From UBA10649 sp037130755 (GTDB lineage: Bacteria; Actinomycetota; Actinomycetes; S36-B12): a stretch of DNA of 64,000 nucleotides. A program made the position numbers and the translations under genes. Under the pieces are notes generated by a model. That model did no database searches. It was not told where the DNA came from and saw only the letters and a program-made list of their open reading frames with translations. The stretch's first letter is position 1. Every line of letters starts with the position of its first letter. The DNA lies in the NCBI GenBank assembly GCA_037130755.1, contig JBAXSI010000005.1, positions 25,263 through 89,262 on the forward strand, written 5' to 3'. Shown here one piece after another: positions 15,653-22,179 of this stretch.

Positions 15653-17427
15653 CAGCCCCCCACTACGACGCTGGCGCCGGGCGGGGGCCCGCCACCGGTC
15701 GCGCCGCCGGGGATGCCGCCAGCTGGGAAACCGAAGTTGCTGCTGCCGCCGCTGGATGTGTTGACCACGAGCTGGTCACCCTCGGCGACACCGGACGTGA
15801 CCTCGGTGCCTGTGTCACCGGCGAGGCCGGTGGTCACCTGGACGGTCGTGTCCTTGCCGTCCTTGCGGATCGTCACGGTGCTCTGCCCGCCGGCGGTGGT
15901 GATGGCAGCGGTGGGTGCCCACAAGACCCCACTGACCTCGTCGGCGGTGACGACGACGCTTGCACTCATACCCTGCTTGATGCCCTTCGGCGCCGCGTCC
16001 AAGGTGATCGTGACGCCGTAGGTGGTGACGTTCTGGCCCGTCGTCGGCAGGATGTCGACGGCCGTGACGGTGCCGGTGGCTTCCACTTCTGGCAGCGCGT
16101 CGAACGTGATGGCCGCCTTCTGTCCCACCTTGACCTTGAGCGCGTCGGCCTCGGCGAATGCGGCGGTGACCTCGTAGTCCTCCTTGGGCAGCAGTGTCGC
16201 CACGGCGGTGCCCGCCTGGCCTGCGGATCCCTTGCTGATGTCGATGGAGGCGATGCGACCGGACGCGGGTGCTGAGAGGACGGTCGAGTCCACGTCCTTC
16301 TGGGCCGAGGTGACTCCGGCCTTCGCCGAGGCTATCTGGGCCTGATTCGTCGTCGCCGAAGCGCTGCCGACCTGGATGGCGCGAACCGACAGCTCGGCAT
16401 TGTCCAGGGACTGTTGAGCCTTCTCAATGGACTGCTCGTCGGAGGCAAGCCCCTTCGTCCGGTTGAGGGTGGCGGAGTCGAGGGCATCCTGAGCCGACGT
16501 CGTCGCGTCCTTGGCTGCCTTGGCGAGCGAGGACTGGAGCTTCTTGAGGTTGAGGTTCGCCTGCGTGACCTTGGCATCGGCATTGACGAGTGTTTGCTGG
16601 CCGGTCGCGCTCGATGCGTTGTTCTGCGCGAGCTCGAGCTGCTGCTGCGCCGAGCGCACGCTGTCGACGGCCGACAAGCACTCCTTGGAACTCGATCCGT
16701 AGGTCGTGCAGTCGCTGTTCTGCTTCGACTGAGCGGCGGACAGGTTCACCTGCGCCTGGTTCACCTTGATGATGTCCGTGGTCTGGTTCGACGACGCGGT
16801 CTGGACGGCCTGGTCGTAGGCGGTCTTCGCGCTGGTCACGTCGGCTTCGGCTGCGCGCAGCTGGGCCCATGCGTCCGAGTCCGGGCACACGCCGGCCGGG
16901 TCAAGGCAGGCATCCGACCACTTGGACTTCGCGGCGGCCAGAGTGGCCTTCGCTGTGTCGATGGCCTGCTGGTAGGCGACCACGTTGATGTCGGCGTTGT
17001 GCTTCGCGTCGGAGAGGGACTGCTTGGCCTGCGCAACGGCGGCCTGCGCCTGCGCGAGGGAGATCACGCCCTGCTGCTTGCCGTTGACCGCCTGGGTGTA
17101 GGCGCTTCGGGCATTGGCCAGTGCCTGCTGAGCCGACGTGTCGTCGAGCGTGGCCAGCGTCTGGCCCTTCTTCACGGTGTCGCCCTCGGCGACCTTGACC
17201 TTCTTGACCGTGCCGCTCGTGGCGAATGACAGCTGGAGGGTGCCTGCCGTCGCCACAGTCCCGGTGGCCGTGACGCTCTCGCTCACCGTTCCCTTCTGCA
17301 CCGACACCGTGCGGCCGCTGGTGGCAGCCACGGTCTTGGGGGCGAACAGCCAGAAGTAGGCGCCTGCCGCTGCTGCGATGACGATCAGGGCGAGGCCGAG
17401 GTTGATCCAGACGATCCGACGCTTCAT
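15652..17427 (-). CDS. HlyD/MacA-type membrane fusion (adaptor) protein with long coiled coil
   Basis: This 591-residue protein has an N-terminal anchor (IVWINLGLALIVIAAAAGAYF), a split lipoyl domain (SVTATGTVATAGTLQLSF ... VAEGDTVKKGQTLATLDD), a long alpha-hairpin of about 270 residues rich in Ala, Gln and Ser, then beta-barrel and membrane-proximal domains. Within the hairpin are CLDPAGVC and CTTYGSSSKEC, two close Cys pairs. The C-terminus is Gly/Pro-rich. Adaptors in monoderms hold the MacB-like core to its partners or substrate. The ATG at 17427 begins the anchor; the frame is open further upstream but runs into the regulatory region. Confidence 0.9.
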   Translation of the reverse strand: MKRRIVWINLGLALIVIAAAAGAYFWLFAPKTVAATSGRTVSVQKGTVSESVTATGTVATAGTLQLSFATSGTVKKVKVAEGDTVKKGQTLATLDDTSAQQALANARSAYTQAVNGKQQGVISLAQAQAAVAQAKQSLSDAKHNADINVVAYQQAIDTAKATLAAAKSKWSDACLDPAGVCPDSDAWAQLRAAEADVTSAKTAYDQAVQTASSNQTTDIIKVNQAQVNLSAAQSKQNSDCTTYGSSSKECLSAVDSVRSAQQQLELAQNNASSATGQQTLVNADAKVTQANLNLKKLQSSLAKAAKDATTSAQDALDSATLNRTKGLASDEQSIEKAQQSLDNAELSVRAIQVGSASATTNQAQIASAKAGVTSAQKDVDSTVLSAPASGRIASIDISKGSAGQAGTAVATLLPKEDYEVTAAFAEADALKVKVGQKAAITFDALPEVEATGTVTAVDILPTTGQNVTTYGVTITLDAAPKGIKQGMSASVVVTADEVSGVLWAPTAAITTAGGQSTVTIRKDGKDTTVQVTTGLAGDTGTEVTSGVAEGDQLVVNTSSGGSSNFGFPAGGIPGGATGGGPPPGASVVVGG

Positions 17428-17448
17428 GAGGCAACCTTCGAGCTGGAT

Positions 17449-17524
17449 CCTGTGAGGACCCTGTGAAAGGAGTGCATGACACCTGTGACTTCGGTTCACA
17501 GGAAACTGACAGGAATTGCACAGG
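17449..17524. promoter_or_regulatory. Phased operator array for the response regulator
   Basis: CCTGTGA occurs at 17449, 17460 and 17482 (spacings 11 and 22). On the other strand the same motif appears as TCACAGG 17496, TGACAGG 17507 and GCACAGG 17518 (spacings 11 and 11). Direct repeats at one helical turn are the classic form of OmpR/PhoB-family sites. The array lies between the adaptor start and the regulator start, so it can control both. Confidence 0.72.
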
Positions 17525-17556
17525 GAAGACCCGGCACGGTGGGCCACACTGATCAC

Positions 17557-18264
17557 GTGGCCAAATCCGCCCCTGAGGCACGCCTGCTCGTCGTCGACGA
17601 CGAGCAGAACATCGTCGAACTGCTCGAGGCGAGCCTTCGCTTCCACGGATTCGAGGTCATCAGCTGCCTCGACGGCAAGACGGCTCTCACGCTCGCCAAG
17701 GAGGTCCAGCCCGACCTCATGGTGACCGACGTCATGATGCCCGGGCTGAACGGCTTCGACCTGGTGCGCGGCCTGCGTGCCGACGGCTACCAGTTCCCCG
17801 TGCTCTTCCTCACGGCAAAGGACGCGGTCGATGACCGGGTGACTGGCCTGACCATCGGTGGCGACGACTACATCGTCAAGCCGTTCAGCCTCAGTGAGGT
17901 CGTCGCCCGCATCCGGGCCGTCCTCAAGCGCACGGGCAAGGCCAGGCCGTCGGCACGACACGGGGTACTGGCGTACGCGGACCTCGCGCTGGACGAGGCA
18001 GCGCACGAGGTGCGCCGAGGCGGCAGGGAGATCTCGCTGTCGCCCACGGAGTTCCGGCTGCTGGCCTACCTCGTGGAGAACGCCGAGACCGTCGTGAGCA
18101 AAGCGCAGATCCTCGATCACGTGTGGCAGTACGACTTCGGCGGCGAGATGAACGTCGTCGAGTCGTACATCTCGTACCTGCGCCGCAAGGTCGACGTCGA
18201 TGCGCCGCCACTGATCCACACGGTCCGCGGAGTGGGCTACGTCCTGCGCACGGCCAAGGGGTGA
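17557..18264 (+). CDS. Response regulator, OmpR/PhoB family
   Basis: This 235-residue protein has a receiver domain (residues 7-122) with acidic pocket VVDDE, phosphoacceptor Asp58 in VTDVMMPG and conserved Lys in KPFS. A C-terminal winged helix follows (LSPTEFRLLAYLVENAETVVSKAQILDHVW). The GTG at 17557 is preferred because the receiver starts nine residues later; an ATG at 17476 would place the operator array within the coding region. CACACT ends six bases before the GTG. It is cotranscribed with the histidine kinase and divergent from the export operon, which it probably controls. Confidence 0.93.
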   Translation: MAKSAPEARLLVVDDEQNIVELLEASLRFHGFEVISCLDGKTALTLAKEVQPDLMVTDVMMPGLNGFDLVRGLRADGYQFPVLFLTAKDAVDDRVTGLTIGGDDYIVKPFSLSEVVARIRAVLKRTGKARPSARHGVLAYADLALDEAAHEVRRGGREISLSPTEFRLLAYLVENAETVVSKAQILDHVWQYDFGGEMNVVESYISYLRRKVDVDAPPLIHTVRGVGYVLRTAKG

Positions 18265-18272
18265 CGGCGCTC

Positions 18273-19694
18273 ATGAAGCGCAGGCCGCTGCGAGTGAAGC
18301 TCACCATCCTCATGGTGCTGCTGCTGTCGATCGGCCTGTTCCTGTCCAGTCTCATTGCGACGGCAGCTCTCCGCGGCTACCTCCTCGACCGCATCGACGA
18401 GGTCTTGATCGCGGACAGCCACCGACTCCAGGAGTTCGGGACGCCGCCGGTGGCCAATGAGAACGACGCCAACCGCCCGCCCCGACCTCCGTCGCTGTTC
18501 TACCTCGAGATCGTCCCGGCCGACGGCAGTTCTGCCATCGTCCTCAGTACGTCCAGTGCCGACGCGAGCGCCATGCCAGCCGTCCCGTCGGCCGGTGAGC
18601 TGCCGCTCCTTGGAGATGCGCCCTTCACCGTGGGTTCGGCTCACGGATCTGAGCAGTGGCGCATGAAGGTGACCGCGCTCACCGCGTCGGGCGGCTGGGC
18701 TATCGCTGCCTTTCCACTGGCCGACGTTCAGGCGACCGTGGCCCGGCTGGTGCTGCTGCAGCTGCTGGTGGGCCTGGCGGTCGTGGTGATCGCGGGAGCG
18801 ATCGGCTACGTGCTCGTGCGTCGCAGCCTGAAGCCGCTGGATGACATGGCCGACACGGCCCAGGAGATCGCGGCTGGGGACCTCTCGCTTCGCGTGGCAG
18901 ACGATGCATCAAGCACCGAGGTGCATGAACTCTCGACATCGTTCAACACGATGGTCACTCGGATCGAGGAATCCTTTGCGGCGCAACAGGAATCCGAGAT
19001 CCAGGCGCGCGCATCAGAGGAGCGCATGCGTCGGTTCGTAGCGGATGCCGGACACGAGTTGCGCACGCCGCTGACCAGCATCCGCGGCTACGCGGAGCTG
19101 ATCGAGCAGGGTGCTGCGGACGATCCAGCCCAGGCCCTCTCGCGCATCCAGGACGAGGCCGTGCGCATGGGTGGTCTCGTCGACGACCTCCAGCTGCTGG
19201 CGCGCCTTGACCAGCAGCGTCCGCTCGACCTGGAGGTGGTCGACATCCGCGATGTGGTGACCTCGGCCGTCGATGCTGCTCAGGCGACCCAGCCGGACCG
19301 CACTATCACCGTCGTGACGGACGGTCCCGACCCCGTCGTGAACGGAGAGGGCCGCCAACTGCGGCAGGTGCTCGACAACCTGCTCTCGAATGCCCTGCGC
19401 TACTCGTCGTGGGAGACCGCCGTCGACGTCCGGATCGTCACCGACGCTGAACTGCCGGGTCTGGTGCGAGTCGACGTCATCGATCGCGGGATCGGACTTA
19501 CTCCAGACGAGTGCGCGCGCGTATTCGAGCGGCTGTATCGAACGGACGAGGCGCGCTCACGCGTATACGGCGGCAGCGGCCTTGGGCTGGCGATCGTGAA
19601 GTCGATCGTCGAGGCGCACGGCGGGCAGGTGTCCGTGACCAGCGAGCCGGGCCAAGGCTCCGACTTCGGCTTCACGATCCCGCGCGCCGACTAG
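18273..19694 (+). CDS. Sensor histidine kinase
   Basis: This 473-residue membrane kinase has a first helix LTILMVLLLSIGLFLSSLIA, an extracytoplasmic sensor of about 130 residues, a second helix (LVLLQLLVGLAVVVIAGAIG) and a HAMP domain. The dimerisation domain has phospho-His261 in AGHELRTPLTSIRGY. The ATPase has an N box (NLLSNALRYS) and a G2 box (GGSGLGLAI). A GTG at 18261 that overlaps the regulator stop (GTGA) is an alternative start. Signal unknown; by context it may sense envelope damage or the exporter substrate. Its TAG stop shares bases with the convergent msrA stop. Confidence 0.93.
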   Translation: MKRRPLRVKLTILMVLLLSIGLFLSSLIATAALRGYLLDRIDEVLIADSHRLQEFGTPPVANENDANRPPRPPSLFYLEIVPADGSSAIVLSTSSADASAMPAVPSAGELPLLGDAPFTVGSAHGSEQWRMKVTALTASGGWAIAAFPLADVQATVARLVLLQLLVGLAVVVIAGAIGYVLVRRSLKPLDDMADTAQEIAAGDLSLRVADDASSTEVHELSTSFNTMVTRIEESFAAQQESEIQARASEERMRRFVADAGHELRTPLTSIRGYAELIEQGAADDPAQALSRIQDEAVRMGGLVDDLQLLARLDQQRPLDLEVVDIRDVVTSAVDAAQATQPDRTITVVTDGPDPVVNGEGRQLRQVLDNLLSNALRYSSWETAVDVRIVTDAELPGLVRVDVIDRGIGLTPDECARVFERLYRTDEARSRVYGGSGLGLAIVKSIVEAHGGQVSVTSEPGQGSDFGFTIPRAD

Positions 19695-20344
19695 CCGAGG
19701 GCGGGAAGTGCCAGCCCGGTGTTGGCGTGGCAGCGGTACCCGTTGGGGTTCTTGTAGAGGTATTGCTGGTGGTAGTCCTCCGCCAGGAAGTACGGGATCT
19801 CCTCGGCGGGGGCGACTTCGGTGGTGATGTCGTCGTATCCGCGGTCACGGATGACCTGGCCGTAGGCGTCGCGCGTGCGCTCGATGAGGTCGAGCTGCTC
19901 GTCGGTCGTGTAGTAGATCGCGCTGCGGTACTGCGTGCCGGTGTCGTTGCCCTGCCGGTAGCCCTGGGTCGGATCGTGGTTCTCCCAGAACGCCTTGAGG
20001 ATGTCGTAGGTCGAGATCACCGCTGGGTCGTAGGCGACCATGACGGTCTCCGTCTGGCCGGTGCGCCCGGTGCAGACCTCTTCATACGTCGGATTCGGCG
20101 TGTAGCCGCCCATGTAGCCGGCGCTGGTCGTGACGATGCCCGGCAGGCGCCAGTAGATCTCCTCTGCGCCCCAGAAGCAGCCCATCGCCACATGGATCAC
20201 GGCGGTGCCCTCGGGCCACGGTCCGGTGAGCGAGGTGCCCAAGACGGCATGAGGTGCCGGGTTCGGGAGCACGGGGGTCGAGCGGCCCGGAAGCGCGTCG
20301 TCCGGAGCGACCATGCGGGACTTGCTGAAACCGAAGATGGACAT
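19691..20344 (-). CDS. msrA: Peptide methionine sulfoxide reductase MsrA
   Basis: This 217-residue enzyme reduces the S-epimer of methionine sulfoxide in proteins and free methionine. The catalytic motif GCFWGAEEIYW is present (Cys near residue 54), as are the substrate-pocket residues in GYMGGYTPNPTYEEVCTGRTG and the C-terminal QQYLYKNPNGYRC region with resolving Cys. The start at 20344 is six bases from a minus-strand -10 (TACCCT) that overlaps the -10 of metB, so the pair is divergent from one shared element. Confidence 0.95.
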   Translation of the reverse strand: MSIFGFSKSRMVAPDDALPGRSTPVLPNPAPHAVLGTSLTGPWPEGTAVIHVAMGCFWGAEEIYWRLPGIVTTSAGYMGGYTPNPTYEEVCTGRTGQTETVMVAYDPAVISTYDILKAFWENHDPTQGYRQGNDTGTQYRSAIYYTTDEQLDLIERTRDAYGQVIRDRGYDDITTEVAPAEEIPYFLAEDYHQQYLYKNPNGYRCHANTGLALPALG

Positions 20345-20362
20345 CGGCCTAGGGTACGTCAC
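20345..20362. promoter_or_regulatory. Bidirectional leaderless promoter shared by msrA and metB
   Basis: The sequence TAGGGTA (20350-20356) reads TAGGGT on the plus strand, ending seven bases before the metB ATG, and TACCCT on the minus strand, ending six bases before the msrA ATG. The two -10 hexamers overlap by five base pairs. Only 18 bases separate the start codons. Confidence 0.62.
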
Positions 20363-21520
20363 ATGCATGGTTTCGACACTCGCGCTATTCACGCCGGCCA
20401 GGAGCCGGACCCGTTGACCGGCGCGGTCGTCCCGCCGATCTATCAGGTCTCCACGTTCGCCCAGGACGGCGTCGGGGGGCTTCGCGGCGGGTACGAGTAC
20501 TCGCGCAGCGCCAATCCCACGCGCACGGCCCTGCAGGAGTGCCTGGCCTCGCTCGAGGCGCCCGACCAGGCGGGAGCGCGAGCCATGGCATTCGCGTCGG
20601 GTCTCGCGGCCGAGGACACCCTCCTGCGGACCGTGTGCCGACCGGGAGATCACGCGGTCATCCCTGACGACGCGTATGGCGGCACCTACCGCCTGTTCGC
20701 GCGAGTGGCGCAGCCCTGGGGCCTGGATTTCACTCCTGCCCCGGTCGCCGACGCCGAGAAGGTCGAGGCCGCGATCGTCCCGGGCCGCACCAAGGTGGTC
20801 TGGGTCGAGACGCCCACGAACCCGCTCCTGAACATCGCCGACATCGCTGCGCTGGCAGACGTTGCGCACGCGGCCGGCGCGATCCTCGTGGTCGACAACA
20901 CCTTCGCCTCGCCATACCTGCAGCAGCCCCTTCTGCTCGGTGCGGACGTTGTCGTGCACAGCACCACGAAATACCTCGGCGGCCACAGCGACGTGGTCGG
21001 CGGCGCCTTGATCACTGCCGATGCCGAGCTCGGTGACCAGCTGGTCTACAACCAGAACGCGATGGGCTCGGTTCCTGGCCCCTTCGACTCGTGGCTGGTC
21101 CTGCGCGGCATCAAGACCCTCGCCGTACGCATGGATCGGCACTGCTCGAACGCACGTGCCATCGTCGACTTCCTGTTGGCCCACCCGAAGGTGGCGGAGG
21201 TTCGCTGGCCGGGACTGGAGTCGCATCCGGGGCACGAGGTTGCCGCGCGGCAGATGAAGGACTTCGGCGGCATGGTCTCCTTCCGTGTCAAGGGCGGCGA
21301 GGAGGTGGCACTGGATGTGTGCGGGCGCGCTCGCGTGTTCACCCTCGGGGAGTCGCTGGGCGGCGTGGAGTCGCTGATCGAGCATCCGGGGCGGATGACG
21401 CACGCCTCGGCGGCCGGTAGCCCGCTCGAGGTCCCAGCCGACCTCGTGCGCCTGTCCGTCGGCATCGAGAGCATCGAGGACCTGATCGCCGATCTCGACC
21501 ACGCGCTGGGTGACCGCTGA
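20363..21520 (+). CDS. metB: Cystathionine gamma-synthase/lyase family PLP enzyme
   Basis: This 385-residue Cys/Met-metabolism PLP enzyme has the N-terminal FDTRAIHAGQEPDP signature, a YSRSANPTR segment, the PLP Lys in HSTTKYLGGHSDV, and C-terminal SLGGVESLIEHPGRMTHAS. Members synthesise cystathionine from O-acyl-homoserine or cleave it to cysteine; with cbs in the window either direction is possible. ATGCATGGT at 20363 begins directly after a -10 hexamer, so the mRNA is probably leaderless. The msrA-metB neighbourhood matches what I recall for Streptomyces. Confidence 0.92.
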   Translation: MHGFDTRAIHAGQEPDPLTGAVVPPIYQVSTFAQDGVGGLRGGYEYSRSANPTRTALQECLASLEAPDQAGARAMAFASGLAAEDTLLRTVCRPGDHAVIPDDAYGGTYRLFARVAQPWGLDFTPAPVADAEKVEAAIVPGRTKVVWVETPTNPLLNIADIAALADVAHAAGAILVVDNTFASPYLQQPLLLGADVVVHSTTKYLGGHSDVVGGALITADAELGDQLVYNQNAMGSVPGPFDSWLVLRGIKTLAVRMDRHCSNARAIVDFLLAHPKVAEVRWPGLESHPGHEVAARQMKDFGGMVSFRVKGGEEVALDVCGRARVFTLGESLGGVESLIEHPGRMTHASAAGSPLEVPADLVRLSVGIESIEDLIADLDHALGDR

Positions 21521-21522
21521 CC

Positions 21523-22176
21523 ATGTCGGAGGCGACCACCGCGCGGCGCGGTGAGCAGCGCTGGCCGATGGCCCTTGCTGTGATCGCGGCTTCCGGCCTC
21601 CATGCACTTCTGCCACCCGAGTTGAAGGCCCAGCAGTCGAAGTGGGTGCCCCTGATCTCGGCAGGCATCCTGCTCGTCCTGATCCTTGCCGATCCCGGTC
21701 GCATCGACCGAGTCCAGAAGTGGACCCGGGTCATCACGGGGATCCTGTTCGGCTTCATCACGCTGGCCAACGCGCTCTCCGTCTACCTCCTCATCCAGGG
21801 GATCCTCGACGGTGCGAGCTTCGCCACCGCTCGCGAACTGCTGTTCGCCGGCGGCTCGGTGTGGATCACCAACGTGATCGCCTTCGCGCTGTGGTATTGG
21901 GACCTCGACGGCGGAGGCTCGGCCGCTCGATTGAACGGGACCGGACCGTCACCCGCGCTCGTCTTCCCGGAGATGACGCACAAGGAGCACGTTCCAGTCG
22001 ACTGGTATCCCAAGTTCGTCGACTATCTCGCGTTCTCGTTCTCTACGGCGCTGGCCTTCAGCCCGACGGACGTCTCAGCCGTCAAGCCGTGGGCCAAGGT
22101 CATGATGGTCTGCGAGTCCCTGGTCTCGCTGGCGACTGCCGCCTTGGTGATTGCCCGCGCCGTCAACGTCGTCTGA
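21523..22176 (+). CDS. Multi-pass membrane protein, DUF1345-like
   Basis: This 217-residue protein has about five hydrophobic segments. The last third (FVDYLAFSFSTALAFSPTDVSA then VMMVCESLVSLATAALVIARAVNVV) resembles the end of DUF1345 and of two-helix ion-channel modules. I would not assign a function. It starts two bases after metB, so it is probably in the same transcript. Its 3' end nearly abuts the convergent flippase-like gene. Confidence 0.7.
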   Translation: MSEATTARRGEQRWPMALAVIAASGLHALLPPELKAQQSKWVPLISAGILLVLILADPGRIDRVQKWTRVITGILFGFITLANALSVYLLIQGILDGASFATARELLFAGGSVWITNVIAFALWYWDLDGGGSAARLNGTGPSPALVFPEMTHKEHVPVDWYPKFVDYLAFSFSTALAFSPTDVSAVKPWAKVMMVCESLVSLATAALVIARAVNVV

Positions 22177-22179
22177 CGC

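Noticed and set aside
17476..17556. Upstream ATG at 17476 as start of the response regulator
   Set aside because: It would add 27 residues of no receiver-domain similarity and place the operator array in coding sequence.
15652..18219. 855-residue adaptor starting upstream of 17427
   Set aside because: The extra N-terminus is the antisense of the response regulator; the anchor and lipoyl domain begin at 17427.
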